From NCBI GenBank assembly GCA_905221605.1, contig CAJNDS010002086.1:441001-505000 (forward strand): 64,000 nt of DNA. Reading direction: 5' to 3'. Positions 18,150-28,453 of this stretch are shown piece after piece. A program made the position numbers and the translations under genes. How positions within the stretch are numbered: position 1 is the first letter of the stretch; each line of letters starts with the position of its first letter. The notes under the pieces were generated by a model that was given only the letters and a program-made list of their open reading frames with translations, was not told the DNA's origin and searched no databases. This DNA is from Symbiodinium natans. Its lineage: Eukaryota; Sar; Dinophyceae; Suessiales; Symbiodiniaceae.

Positions 18150-18490
18150 TGAAGCCTCTGCAAGGGTGCTGAGAAGGTCCCAGGCAGGCAGTGCAGCAGT
18201 CCTAGCCGTAAAAAAGGGTTTAGGGTTTAGGGTTTAGGGTTTAGGGTTTAGGGTTTAGGGTTTAGGGTTTAGGGTCGCACACAAGAGCCCTTCTGGGCTG
18301 GACTGCTCCAAGCCTTCAGAGGGATCAGGCGCTAGGATACACGGTGCGTTTGTGGTCCCGAATTAGGGTTTAGGGTTTAGGGTTTAGGGTTTAGGGTTTA
18401 GGGTTTAGGGTTTAGGGCCCCGATTGTTTCTTTTAACGGCTCCAAGCAAGCCCCGAAGTCCCCCTTGCGCCACCTCCCCCTCCCTGTCAG
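18150..18490 (+). CDS. Unidentified gene, three probable exons
   Basis: A segment at about 18150-18210 reads LYEASARVLRRSQAGSAAVL (splice phase to the next exon unresolved). Exon 18273-18359 (TTTAG|GG acceptor; contains SPSGLDCSKPSEGSGARIHG) joins exon 18416-18490 (contains PIVSFNGSKQAPKSPLRHLP) in frame, with donor CC|GA and acceptor TTTAG|GG. The intron between is pure telomeric repeat. A 21-nt piece of the first segment recurs at about 51525. Family unknown. Confidence 0.5.
18217..18272 (+). repeat. Interstitial telomeric array
   Basis: Eight perfect TTTAGGG units ending TTTAG at the acceptor of the exon at 18273. Confidence 0.97.
18360..18415 (+). repeat. Telomeric-array intron
   Basis: GAATTAGGG followed by seven TTTAGGG units to TTTAG. 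A 5-bp repeat CCCGA flanks it (18357-18361, 18419-18423), which is too short to be decisive. Confidence 0.9.
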
Positions 18491-18519
18491 GAATTGGCAT
18501 CCTTGGGGCCTTGTGAAGA

Positions 18520-20372
18520 TTACCGGCTGAGCAAGGAGAGTGAAGGCTCACTACTGGTCTCAGGACCCTGCCATCGGGAGAGGTATTGGAGAGTCTTTCA
18601 GGTACCCTTTTTTATTATTCGACCATTTTGTGAGGGCCTGGGAAGTCCAAATTCGCAAGCTTTTGAGCAAGGCGGCCCTGTGCAGGCACCGCAAGGCAAG
18701 AAGCAGTGCAGCTGAGCTCCATCGGTGTCACTGCATGGTTAGGATCATCTTAGACATCATCTTAGACTCCAAGCCATCAAACTCATCGATGCACTGCAGT
18801 GGGCTCGCCGCATTTGTATTATGAGCTGTCCAATCTGGATAGGCTTCGCTTGATCGAGGGTTTTGCTCGATAAGGCGCTCGTCATTCCGCAGCGCTCTTT
18901 TGTTGCAGCTGCTCTTCTGTTAAGAGCCTGAAGCTCCCTAAACCGAAAGCGCAAGAGTATATTCCAGCTGGAATCCATTCATGGTCAGCTGCGGCGCCGT
19001 TCGCAGACCAGGGCTTCTTCAAGCCTCTGGTCCGTCCGTTTGAAGTTCTGCAAGCCTTTTGTGATCCCTTACTACCATCATGACCTCAGCATAGCTAGTT
19101 TACAAAGTTGAGGGTTCAACTTAGGGCATGGCGCAGGCGTGTCAGGGCATTGGGACATGGGTTCACCGAAAAAAGGGGATTCGCGAGAGTGTAAGACAGT
19201 GTAAAGAGGGTTGCTTGCCATGCTTGAATATTTTGGGGTTTAGGGTTTAGGGTTTAGGCTTTAGGGTTTAGGTGGCATATGCTCGAGGATCGAGATAACA
19301 CTCGACACCCTTCTCGCCTCTAGCATTGAGACTTTTGGTAACGGAGCAGCCACCAAAGAAAAAAAAAAACTCATCTGTCGTCAATCATCAGCAACGCAGC
19401 CCGTGGAAAAAGAGCCCTCTGCAAAATGTTCGGGCATAATCGGTTTGCGCATGCTTGTGTCGATCCGTCCCTTGCGTACCTTTACCCTCTATGCCCAAGT
19501 CCTCAACTTCAAACCCTAAACTCTTAATCGTAAACCCTAAACCCTAACCTCAAACCCTAAACTTAAACCCCAATTAAACCCTGAATCCTGCCCCCGAATC
19601 GCCTCTGCAGCCTGGAAACCACGAAGCATGAGCGCACGGGCCATAACTGATGCCGTTTGAGCCAACAAGTTGCCAAAACCCCTAAAGCCCTAGCAAGCCC
19701 CCTAAAACCCCTAAAACCTCACAAGTTGCCTTAAGAGCCCTTTAGTGTTTAGGGTTTAGGGTTTACGGTTTAGGGTTTAAAGTTTAGGGTTTAGTGCCAT
19801 CCTGGCAGCAAGTTGCAAAAGGGTTTAGTGTTTAGGGTTGAGGAAGCTTGTCGGAAGGTTTGGGGTTTTTGCGGGTTTCAAGAGAGTCTGGAATGGCGCC
19901 GGGAAGTCCTGATTCGGACGCCGCCGCTCGATGAGATTTTGGGTCCTTCGGGTCTTAAGGTCTAGGGTTTAGCCGGCACCTCAGAGAGAGAGTGGGTTCA
20001 AAAGGGTTTAGGGTTTAGGGTAGTCGAGGACGGGGCCTGGGGGTTGGTGTTTTTACTACTCAGGGCTTCGCTGTGTTTGGCGTGACTGTGGATGTTCGGC
20101 CACCTGGGTAAGGTGTTGCTAATCCCTGTCGGGGGAATGGCCTGTGTCCAAGGGCGACGTTAAACAATACAAGATAGCGCACCGGATCTTTGGTGGCCTG
20201 CTGTGTCCCAGAGTGAACATCGAAACCCGTTTTCCTGGGGATGCGGCTTGCGATACAGGGTTTTGGACTGACGGCTTGATTTTCCAGGGCCAGAGACAGT
20301 CAAGGAAGGGGTCTCCGAGAAATATCGCTGCGACTCTACAGATCTACAGGGAAAACTCTACATCCCAGAACC
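18520..20372. other. Mostly unassigned, scattered degenerate telomeric units
   Basis: Short arrays lie at 19233-19272 (+), about 19512-19585 (-, degenerate) and 19741-19794 (+). No exon could be supported with confidence. Confidence 0.4.
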
Positions 20373-20471
20373 TTGGGATGTTCCCCCTTTTTCTAACACT
20401 CCTTAGTAGGGATTAGTACGGGGTACTAAAAATCCCTAGTAAGGACTGTTATTATAAGGGGAACATCCCAA
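20373..20471 (+). mobile_element. Family C element
   Basis: Ends TTGGGATGTTCCCC / GGGGAACATCCCAA. Flanked by a 16-bp near-identical direct repeat TCTACATCCCAGAA.C (20357-20372, 20472-20487). Confidence 0.85.
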
Positions 20472-20571
20472 TCTACATCCCAGAAGCCCCCCTACTTGGT
20501 CATGTAAAGCTTAGTTGCGGCATCTTGTGAGCTGTCAAAAGAGCCCCGACACAGCCACAAACCCGATGATG

Positions 20572-20671
20572 TTGGGATATTCCCCTTCTACTAAACGTCC
20601 TTAATACGAATCATAGTACCCTTATACGATCACCCCGATCATGGACTGTAAGTAGAAGGGGAACATCCCAA
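20572..20671 (+). mobile_element. Family C element
   Basis: TTGGGATATTCCCCTTCTAC ... GTAGAAGGGGAACATCCCAA. No flanking duplication seen. Confidence 0.85.
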
Positions 20672-20847
20672 CTCTGGTGAGTGAGGAACGACGTCCGCTA
20701 GTCTTGAATGCTGACCTCCTCCCGCGTCCCATCCTCACTCCAGTGCCCCAGAACCCCAGGCACCAAACATCTCCAAACAATGCGAACACGAAACCAATAC
20801 CGAAGCTGGCAGCCCAGAGTCGTCCACCCTCAGCCAAGCCCTACCCA

Positions 20848-20944
20848 CCCAGATGGGCTCTTAATTAGGCCTTAAACTCCCCCATAATGAACCCTATAAA
20901 AGGGGGCCTTTCAAGGGCTTATTAGGGTATAATAGCCCATCCTA
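20848..20944 (+). mobile_element. Family B element
   Basis: AGATGGGCTCTTAATTAGGC ... AGGGTATAATAGCCCATCCT with the internal CCCTATAAAAGGG. Confidence 0.8.
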
Positions 20945-21195
20945 CCCAGACCCGCAGTTGCTTCCCAGGATAGTTTGGAGCTCAGCGACGACTCAGAATC
21001 GAGTCCGCGGAATGGGCTTCCTCCATATGCGTCGGCAAAGGCGCGCGCATGTCGCAGTTTGATTCTCTTGCTGTGTGCTCAGGGCAGGAGTGAGCAGCGA
21101 AAGGAGGCACATCTTGCCTCGGGTGTCGGGAGGCGTTCAGGGTGGACGGTGCCTCGCCGGTAGGCCCAGAGTTTTACCCCCCTGCCCCCGTGCAG

Positions 21196-21333
21196 GGCCT
21201 CGGACCAGAGCCTGAGCCAGACTTGCCCTTCGTCAGAGAAGGGCTTAGGGTTTAGGATTTTGGGTTTAGGGTTTAGGGTTTAGGGCTTAGGGTTTAGGGT
21301 TTAGGGTTTAGGGGAGTTTATGGAGGCGAGCTG
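21196..21333 (+). CDS. Unidentified gene, two exons across a telomeric intron
   Basis: Exon 21196-21242 (GTGCAG|G acceptor; contains GPEPEPDLPFVRE) ends in phase 2 at a GC donor, GG|GCTTAGGG. Exon 21312-21333 starts after TTTAG and restores the frame (GVYGGEL), ending at GTTAGT. The second exon is only 22 nt. Acidic/proline-rich; family unknown. Confidence 0.5.
21243..21311 (+). repeat. Telomeric-array intron, GC-AG
   Basis: 69 nt of TTTAGGG units, with GCTTAGGG at the donor and one TTTAGGATTTTGGG irregularity. Confidence 0.9.
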
Positions 21334-21990
21334 GTTAGTGCTTCAGATTTGGGAGGATTTGGGATGTAGGGCCCCAGCAGTCGGTGTTTTCATCATAATT
21401 AATTTCATGCAGAGGCTGTCCATCCCGCAGCCTAGCTTGGGAGAAGCATGAGTTGTTGGGAGGTCGAGTCGGCGGCTGCCCCAGCCTCACCCCAAGTCTA
21501 GAACCGCAAGTCCCAGAAGAATCCCACAGTCAACCCCTAAATCCTTGTGTCAAGCTGAGAGTCCATGAACCTTAAACCCTAAACCCCTCAAGTTTTCGGG
21601 ACACGCTTCGGGCGATTTGGATGGGGGGGGTTTACGACTTCTCGACCTTGTGAAGCAGCGAGGCCCATAACTCACCAGCTATGCCACTCTTCTTCGCCTT
21701 GCGCGGCAAGGTTGAACCTGCGCACGAGCGCACACAATGCCAGCGGAAGCTAGGTCTAAGGGCTTTACACCCTTGAGCTCTGAAACTTGTGCTGGGATGA
21801 GGTCTGAGTATGGGAAGAGCCGCTCGACAGCATCAAGACATGGGAAGCCAGTTGCGGGTCCCTGAACGAAGTAGATGCCCAGCGAATTCGGCAAATTCTT
21901 TAGATGCCACTAGATTTGTGCCCGCCTCCTTGAAGCCGTTGTGGCATCCGAGCTCTACGGAAGCCGCTCAGTCGGAGGTTCGGGTTTAGG

Positions 21991-22080
21991 TTGGGATTAC
22001 GAACAGTCCTTAATATGGATTCTAGTACGCCCTATCATAATCCCTATTAAGAACTGTTAGTACAAAGGGGAACATCCCAA
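21991..22080 (+). mobile_element. Family C element with 8-bp target duplication
   Basis: The element is flanked by GGTTTAGG on both sides (21983-21990, 22081-22088). It inserted into a telomere-like motif. Confidence 0.8.
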
Positions 22081-22191
22081 GGTTTAGGGAATACAAGGTT
22101 GCAAAATTAGGCTGTATGTCCCAGCTCCAGACCGTGCGACACCAAGAGCACCTGAGCACTTAACTAACATGTTCGGAAATGTCCTATACCA

Positions 22192-22278
22192 TTTGCTGAA
22201 GAACCAGCAAAAAATTGAAATAGTAATCCCCTTATTGCCCTTATAGGGAAGAATGTTTTTTGGGGGGGAGTTCTTAAG
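22192..22278 (-). mobile_element. Family J element
   Basis: TTTGCTGAAGAACCAGC ... CCTTATAGGGAAGAATG, T-run/G-run, GAGTTCTTAAGCAAA. Confidence 0.7.
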
Positions 22279-22557
22279 CAAACAGTAGTTTACATCACAG
22301 CGCAACAGCGCTCCGGAATGTGCGCTCAGGCTTGGGCGCCAGTCTGGAGGACCTTTGCGCCTTTGCAACCCTCTTTATACGGGAGCCGAATGCTGTGCGA
22401 GATGCTGTCACTTCGAGACCTGTCCATCTTGCACCTGCTAATTCCGGCCAGAGGACCCCGACCTTGCGTGGGTGGTTCGAGAGGCCAGCAAGTGCATGGC
22501 CGACTTCGCATTTCGCTTCACTAGGGGCTTGTGGTCACTTCTCCAATCCACCCCGTG

Positions 22558-22707
22558 CCCCTAAACCCTAACCCCTAACCCCTAACCCCTAAACCCTAAA
22601 CCCTAAACCCTAAACCCTAAACCCTAAACCCTAAACCCTAAACCCTAAACCCTAAACCCTAAACCCTAAACCCTAAACCCTAAACCCTAAACCCTAAACC
22701 CTAAACC
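22558..22707 (-). repeat. Long telomeric array
   Basis: About 21 units: three CCCCTAA variants, then uninterrupted CCCTAAA. Confidence 0.97.
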
Positions 22708-22715
22708 AACTTCAG

Positions 22716-22768
22716 AGGCTTTCCACGCCGCTCTCCCGGCAGCCTGGGCCGAGTTCGCCGACGACGAG
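22716..22768 (+). CDS. Probable exon
   Basis: Directly after the array, AG|G opens a frame containing FHAALPAAWAEFADDEGRAA. Right end unresolved (GC donor candidates). Confidence 0.35.
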
Positions 22769-22808
22769 GGGCGAGCGGCTTGCTGAAGCTCTTGGTGGCC
22801 CAATGGGT

Positions 22809-22936
22809 ACTACAGGGGCCTTAACAATTAGAATAGGGTTTAGGGTTGAGGGTTGAGGGCTTTCGGGGTTATGATCGTATTTTTATAAAGGGACCATCAG
22901 GGAATACTATTAGTAATTATTCCGACCCTATATTAG
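22809..22936 (-). mobile_element. Family G element with short telomeric insert
   Basis: The reverse copy (GGGGCCTTAACAATTAGAAT ... ATAAAGGGACCATCAGGGAA) carries TTTAGGG/TTGAGGG units exactly where other copies read AATAGGGTTTTGGGG. Confidence 0.75.
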
Positions 22937-23028
22937 CTCTACCCTTTTTGTTGGTTCTGGGTTCCCTTATCAAGTAACCAACCAAAAAGAAGGGTGCCCA
23001 TATCAGTAGTTTTTTTTTGGGCTACCAA
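22930..23028 (+). mobile_element. Family H element
   Basis: TTCCCTTATCAAGTAACCAA ... TTTTTGGGCTACCAAG. The left end is diverged. Confidence 0.65.
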
Positions 23029-23110
23029 GAGTTTGCAATTTGCTCCTCCAGGTTGATTCACCGGGGGCTTTGATTCTTTAAGTACTCTGACTCTTCGTTT
23101 GCTGTCCACC

Positions 23111-23199
23111 ATAAGAGCCCTAAATTGGGTTATAAGGATCCTAAATTAGGCTATAAGTCCCTTAACTACAGTTAGTATAGTCAGGGGGCCCCTCCTTGC
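23111..23199 (-). mobile_element. Family D element, partial
   Basis: ATAAGAGCCCTAAATTGGGT ... AGTATAGTCAGGGGGCCCCT. The left arm is missing. Confidence 0.75.
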
Positions 23200-23438
23200 A
23201 TGCTTTGGGGCCTAAAAATCCAAGTCCTTGCTGCAGTTAGATGATGCTGCTAGCTTGTCATATATGATTGGCTTAGATTCCTCATGGGGCTGTTTGGGCC
23301 GGAAGCGTTTTTTTTGCAGCCGACCGACACAACAGCTTAACTCAGTTTGCTCCCCGCAGCCCCGAAGTTGGTTTCCGCTTCTTTATCGGTGTTCGACATT
23401 CGGTGCCCATGGCATGACTCATAGCATCGAACTGTAGA

Positions 23439-23530
23439 TTGGGATGCGTCCCCCTTATACTGACAGTCCTTAATTATAGGGGGTACTATAATCCTTATAA
23501 AAGACTGTTAGCATAAGGGGAAACATCCCA
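23439..23530 (+). mobile_element. Family C element with target duplication
   Basis: Ends TTGGGATG / CATCCCA, flanked by AACTGTAGA (23430-23438, 23531-23539). The duplication is 8-9 bp, in line with the copy at 21991. Confidence 0.85.
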
Positions 23531-24124
23531 AACTGTAGAAATTGGGGAGCATGGAGGCGAAGGTTGGGCATGTACAACGTCGGGGAACTTCATTTTGTGC
23601 GCAAAGGCCCTGTTTGCAACCGCCCAGGTGTACTTCTACAATTACACGACCAATGAGAGCCCTTCCGGCTGCAATACGAAGTTTCGGGGATGTTGTGCCC
23701 CCAAGAGCCAGGTAGGGCGAGCTGACTCTCAAATATCATGCGCGCATCGTTTGGAGACCCTGCGCTGTATATCGCCCCAGACGCTGTAGCTTAATGCCTG
23801 GCATGCGCCTTGCAGTGCATCTTGTAAACCCAAGCCCTCCTTCCGAAACGCATGGTGCTACGGACGCAGAAAACGATGTCCCCGAAAACCGTGTCACCTT
23901 GCTGCCCAGAGCCATGCTTCACCTATCTCATGTAAGCCATTTTTTGCTTGTGTGCCTACTGCGTGTTTGTGATCCAGCCTGCATGGCGTTTATCATTTGA
24001 GGAACAACAGACTCTTCCGGCAGCTGTAGCGAGAGTTCAGGGCTTTCAGGAGATTGCGCCAGTACACATTGGCTCCCTCACCCCTTCAAAAACCCAGGGT
24101 TCAAGCTGTTGAGGTGTATTGGGT

Positions 24125-24320
24125 TTAAAACTTAGAGGCGCTTTGTTGTACTAGGATCAAGATAGACAGGTTTCCCCACCAAGCGGAAAACCGCCCCATC
24201 GAACCATAAAGCCTCAATGGCCATACTGTGTCCCAGCGCTGTCCTTCCATGTGTCTCTGTTTTCCTCTCTTTCCGTCGCCGTGGTCTACACCTACGCCCT
24301 CGAGTTTTTGGCCGGCCCAA
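24125..24320 (-). CDS. Probable 3'-terminal coding segment
   Basis: The minus-strand frame contains ALWFDGAVFRLVGKPVYLDP and ends at a TAA just inside 24132. Upstream the same frame turns Arg-rich and is doubtful. Family unknown. Confidence 0.35.
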
Positions 24321-24387
24321 GAAACATGGACGCCTTGCGAAGATCGCGGAAGCAATGGAAGGGTCAGGGCAAGTGTTTCTGCAACTT

Positions 24388-24416
24388 ACCCTAAACCCTA
24401 AACCCTAAACCCTAAA
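24388..24416 (-). repeat. Short telomeric array
   Basis: Four CCCTAAA units. Confidence 0.95.
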
Positions 24417-24502
24417 TGAGAGCCCGGAGGGCCGAGTGGCTGCTTGGGGCTGCTGAGGGTGTGGGCAGTCTAGGGATCGAGGCATCTTTCGGCCTCACAG
24501 CG

Positions 24503-24549
24503 TTTTTTTTTTTTTCTTTTTTTTTTTTTTTGGGGGGGGGGGGGGGGGG
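24503..24549 (+). repeat. T-run followed by G-run
   Basis: About 28 T (one C) then 18 G. Same polarity as the tracts at 42480 and 55702. Confidence 0.95.
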
Positions 24550-24572
24550 CTTGCTCTGAAGAGCGTTCTTCA

Positions 24573-25094
24573 GTGCATGTCACTGGTGAAGGGCCATCCC
24601 GGGCCTATCGGGCGAAGAGTTCTCATCCGATGTCGGGACTTTGGCTTTCAGCAGCTGTGCAACCTCTCCTTGCTGGCCGAGCAGAGGCAGTTCACACCCC
24701 TTGCCTCCTAGGTGGGATAAGGGGGACCCTTCAAAGGGAACCCCTTCTTAACCCTCTTCTGGCTCTCTTAACAAGAGACCTTATTCAGAGGGTCAAAATC
24801 CCCAAGGGTCCCCTTAATCCTATCCCCTATTGCCAAACCAAACAACTCTTTTTTGTTGGGATCAGGTGTCAACATATGTTAACATGCAATGGTGCGCCTT
24901 CATCGATGGAGCGTGGGGCTGCAGGGCTCAAGCCCCGAAATCTCCCCTGTTACGTCCATTCTGCGCTCTCGCAGCAAGCCCTGTTCCCCCGAGGCACGTG
25001 GAATCACCCTATGGATGAGGTCTACAGGGAGCTCATTGCCACTGGGCTTCGAAGAGCTGAGGACAGTTCCTGCTCAATACTCGTACATGCCTAA
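24573..25094 (+). CDS. Possible coding region, 173 codons
   Basis: The frame stays open across a palindromic AT/GC insert near 24715-24835, which is more likely an intron. The 3' part (contains FPRGTWNHPMDEVYRELIAT) looks like protein. Treat as two exons of an unknown gene. Confidence 0.35.
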   Translation: MHVTGEGPSRAYRAKSSHPMSGLWLSAAVQPLLAGRAEAVHTPCLLGGIRGTLQREPLLNPLLALLTRDLIQRVKIPKGPLNPIPYCQTKQLFFVGIRCQHMLTCNGAPSSMERGAAGLKPRNLPCYVHSALSQQALFPRGTWNHPMDEVYRELIATGLRRAEDSSCSILVHA

Positions 25095-25970
25095 ACCTCC
25101 CTCAGCCGTCCCGCGGTCCGAAACTCTTTGGAGCATGCACAGGCATTTGTTTGGCGCGTGCGGCGCATCAAGCCTTTCCCCGGGCAGGCCGGCATCCAGC
25201 AGTGTGAATAGATTGAGGCTCTTGGTTTAGGGGGTTTGTGCTGTGTTTTTTTACAGCTCAATGTCAGCCACTGCGTGACACTCGCGAATCGCTTATCAAA
25301 AGTGTCAACTGTCACAGGGATCGGGCTTGTCAGGGTCGCTCGTAAATGTCGTCATTCTTGGAGTCCGAGCGAGTCAATGTGCTGATAGTTACAACAGTGA
25401 TCGGACGCGTTGTCCTCGCATCTGTTGTCTTGTCTGTTCACCGCCATCGGAACACAGAGTCGTGGTCGAACGTGAGGACCACGCAATTACAACTCGCACC
25501 TTCTTCTTCGCAGCCTGCGGAGAGAACACTCACATTACCCACAGCCACTCCACTGGCTGAGGGCGCGTCTACGCACACACACTCAATCCAAGACGACCAA
25601 AGGGACCTAGCCCCGGCATGTCCGCTTCTGCTGAGCTGACCAACGGCTACGCAAAGTTCGTGCAGGGCATGATGCGCGGGGGGAGCACAGCCTGCAACCC
25701 CCAAACAGGCACACACACACACACCAAGCAAGCAAAACAGCTGTGACCCCCCATCCATCTCTCACTGGTCCGCATTTGCGATAACAACTGCACGTCTCCT
25801 GTAGATCTATCCCGCACTTTGTGGAATCGGGCGACAGGAACGTTCAGGGCAATCGCATTTACAAGCTGCACTTACCTGGAACCGATTCAGGCTCTGGGTT
25901 TTGTTGCTTGGCCACCACTGACAAAAAATCAGCTGGGACAGAGGCAAGCCTGTAAGCTGGCCGAAAGTAG
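25095..25970. other. Unassigned stretch
   Basis: Overlapping open frames occur on both strands (25346-25639 plus, 25438-25758 minus) with (CA)n-rich sequence near 25710. None can be preferred. Confidence 0.3.
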
Positions 25971-26080
25971 TTTAGGGCCTTAAGAAGGAGAACACGGTCC
26001 GGGGGGTTATGATAGTAGAATTATATATAGGGACCCCCGTAAGGCGATGCTATTAGTCATTATTTAGACCCCTATCTAAA
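25971..26080 (-). mobile_element. Family G element
   Basis: GGGGGGTTATGATAGTAGAA ... AGTCATTATTTAGACCCCTA, reverse orientation. Confidence 0.75.
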
Positions 26081-26145
26081 TGGTCTGGACTCAGATTGCT
26101 GCGTCTCCTCCTCTCGCGAATCTTCATGTGCCGTTTCTGGCCCAG

Positions 26146-27201
26146 CCCTTGCAGCAGGAGCGACTACACGAGCTGATAGGCCAGCACCTGCGGGAGGCAG
26201 GGTGTGATAGTTGGGTTTTCCGGGCATGCTTACTTACATCTACCCAGGTCACCGATTCTTCCGCAAACCTGGAAAACCTAGACACCCTGATTCGCGAAGC
26301 CACAACGCCCGCTTGTCGGTTTTTTGTTTGAGTGAAGCCTTGACCCCCCCCCACCCCCCCGTAAACCTGAAGCCCTAAACCCTAAACACTCGCAACCCAC
26401 ATAAATAAATCGTTTCCAATCGAGCCCCAGTTGCAAACGATGCACGAGCCGCTCGAACAACTAGTTATAGAAGCACCCGCAAACTCTAAACCCTAAAGCC
26501 CATAGACCCTAACCCTAAACCCTCAACCCCAAACCCGACTTAATTACACCCTAAACCAGAATTTTAAGGTTTAGGGTTTAGGGTTTAGGGTTTAGGGTTT
26601 AGGGTTTAGGGTTTTTTAAGAGGACCTGGACTGTGGGGCCGAGTGCTATCAATCTGTAGATCTTCGCCAACTGCAGTCCAAACATGTTCAAAGCCTCGCG
26701 CCCATCATCGCGCCGCCAACCCAAGAAACCCCGACCCCGAACATGGAAGACCTTGAGCAAAGACCTTTAAACCCTAAACCTTACTAAACCTTACTAAACC
26801 CTACTAAACCCTAAGCCCTAAACCCTAAACCCTAAACCCTAAACCCTACTATACCCAAATCTTGAGAGAATCCCAAGATTCCCGAGGTCCATGACCGTGC
26901 CTCTGCCCAGCTCGTGAGCTGGACGGGGCCTTTCCGGTCTGAGGCACCTCGGCAAGGGTTTAGGGTTTAGGGTTTAGGGTTTGGGGTTTGGGGTTTAGGG
27001 TTTAGGGGGTGTTCGCTTCATGTAACAATGGGGGGTCGGAAGAATCACCAAAAAAATTCCCTTAGGGTCCCTTTGCAAGTATACTATGATAACCCACAAA
27101 ACCCTGTTCTAATTCTTCAGGCTCCTCCGGTAGCCTTTGAAGGGTGTTCGAGGTTAGGATTTCGGGGGGTGTCTGAGGGTCAGGATTTGTGCCTGAGTTG
27201 A
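26146..27201 (+). CDS. Unidentified gene of at least six exons, 3' end complete
   Basis: Exons: about 26146-26196 (contains QQERLHELIGQHLRE), 26248-26298 (contains SANLENLDTLIRE), 26431-26478 (contains MHEPLEQLVIEAP), 26623-26754 (contains LDCGAECYQSVDLRQLQSKH), 26887-26957 (contains DRASAQLVSWTGPFRSEAP), 27006-27021 (16 nt) and 27121-27201 (contains VAFEGCSRLGF; stop TGA). From 26431 on every junction keeps the reading frame. Donors are GC, GA, GT and GT. Introns hold telomeric arrays at 26567, 26768 and 26958 and a family G-type element at 27027-27120 that ends ATTCTTCAG at the last acceptor. The first two exon ends are approximate. No family recognised. Confidence 0.6.
26567..26616 (+). 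repeat. Telomeric array in intron
   Basis: Seven TTTAGGG units preceding acceptor AAGAG|G. Degenerate CCCTAAA units (26484-26540) lie in the same intron in opposite orientation. Confidence 0.96.
26768..26850 (-). repeat. Telomeric array in intron with 10-mer variant
   Basis: Three AAACCYTACT 10-mers, then CCCTAAA units. Confidence 0.95.
26958..27005 (+). repeat. Telomeric-array intron
   Basis: GTTTAGGG...TTTAG, 48 nt, containing two TTTGGGG units. It is the entire intron. Confidence 0.9.
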
Positions 27202-27218
27202 TGTTTTTTTGGCTTTGG

Positions 27219-27310
27219 AGGATGGGCTCTTGTACCCTATAATCCCTTAAAAGGCCCTTTATCGGGCTCATTTTGGGGATTTTAAGGCCTAATCGCCTGG
27301 CCCATCCTGG
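27219..27310 (-). mobile_element. Family B element
   Basis: GATGGGCTCTTGTACCCTAT ... GGCCTAATCGCCTGGCCCAT, then CCTGG. Confidence 0.75.
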
Positions 27311-27470
27311 TTCGAGCTGGATATCCATATCCCTTCTGGGTACTTGACGCAGTTCAACGTATCGGCTGAGTTGGTCACAGGATTTTGTTGAGCTCGGTGT
27401 AGTTCAGGGCAGCTTGTTTCAAACTCCCATCCGCCTTTGATTTTCAAGCTACTGATCCCAAAGGTGCCTC

Positions 27471-27614
27471 TACTTGGAGGTTCATGGTACTTCTTAACCA
27501 ATTCTAACTGTACTTATAACCCACTTATAAGCCCCTTAAGTGCCCTAATAAGGTGATAAGTACAGTTATAAGTACAGTTATAATTGGTTAGTAAGTACCA
27601 TGAATCTCCAAGTA
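27471..27614 (+). mobile_element. Family E element, intact
   Basis: 144 bp, long imperfect palindrome TACTTGGAGGTTCATGGTAC ... GTACCATGAATCTCCAAGTA. The end CTCCAAG could serve as an acceptor. Confidence 0.9.
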
Positions 27615-27789
27615 CTCCTAGAGAAAAGCAGAGGTCCAGGATGACTGTGTCCGCAAGGCTTCGGCCACAGGCACCTGCCTTGCCTTGTTTGCGCATCTGA
27701 GGATGGCGACTTCTACTATTTTAACGAGCCTTGGCGATTCTTTAAGGTGGTTCGGGGGGGGGGTCAGCCCTTAAAGAACCCAAACACGA

Positions 27790-27862
27790 GGGTTTAGGGT
27801 TTAGGGTTTAGGGATTTCGGGGTTTAGGGGTTTAGGGGTTTGGGGTTGAGGGTTTAGGGTTA
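27790..27862 (+). repeat. Degenerate telomeric array
   Basis: TTTAGGG, TTTAGGGG and TTTGGGG units. Confidence 0.9.
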
Positions 27863-28152
27863 ACCCTGAAAATTTCCTTCAATGTACATGCCCCACTGGC
27901 AGACTCGGGGTGTGGCTACTGAGCAAGAGCAGAGACAGATCAGCGTTCTAAACCTTAAGCGGTTGAAGGTTTTGGATATCATGCTTAGGCTTCAAGACAT
28001 TCTCATTCCACAGCCATGTCGTGCAATGTAGGAGTCGGAATCATTACTCATAGTCTTCCCGTCTGGTCATTATAGTTCTCCAAGATTGAACCCCCAGAAA
28101 ATCCATCATTGCCGGCCCAGTCAAGCTTGTGTTGTGACCTTTCGGTCAAAGC

Positions 28153-28216
28153 AAACCCTAAACCCTAAACCCTAAACCCTAAACCCTAAACCCTAAACCC
28201 TAAACCCTAAACCCCA
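28153..28216 (-). repeat. Interstitial telomeric array
   Basis: Nine CCCTAAA units. The next 73 bp (28217-28290) are open on both strands (minus contains SVLEAHMTAAFCGVMVVFPH) and then meet another short array at 28292-28346. Confidence 0.96.
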
Positions 28217-28346
28217 AGCGTGTGGAAACACAACCATGACGCCGCAGAATGCTGCAGTCATGTGCGCTTCCAAGACGCTGTTTGTCACAGGGCCCTAAAC
28301 CCTAAACCCTAAACCCTAAATACCAAATACCCTTAACCCTAACCCT

Positions 28347-28407
28347 TTTGAAGCCGGAAGCTCCTGAGAGTGTGCCCATGTCGAAGGAAGCATCACAGCA
28401 GAGCAGC
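28347..28407 (+). CDS. Probable exon
   Basis: GAAG|CC acceptor, frame containing PEAPESVPMSKEASQQSSW, canonical GTGAGC donor. Family unknown. Confidence 0.4.
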
Positions 28408-28453
28408 TGGGTGAGCCCCTTAGAGGCTCCGAGGGTGCTGAGTGGGATTCCCC

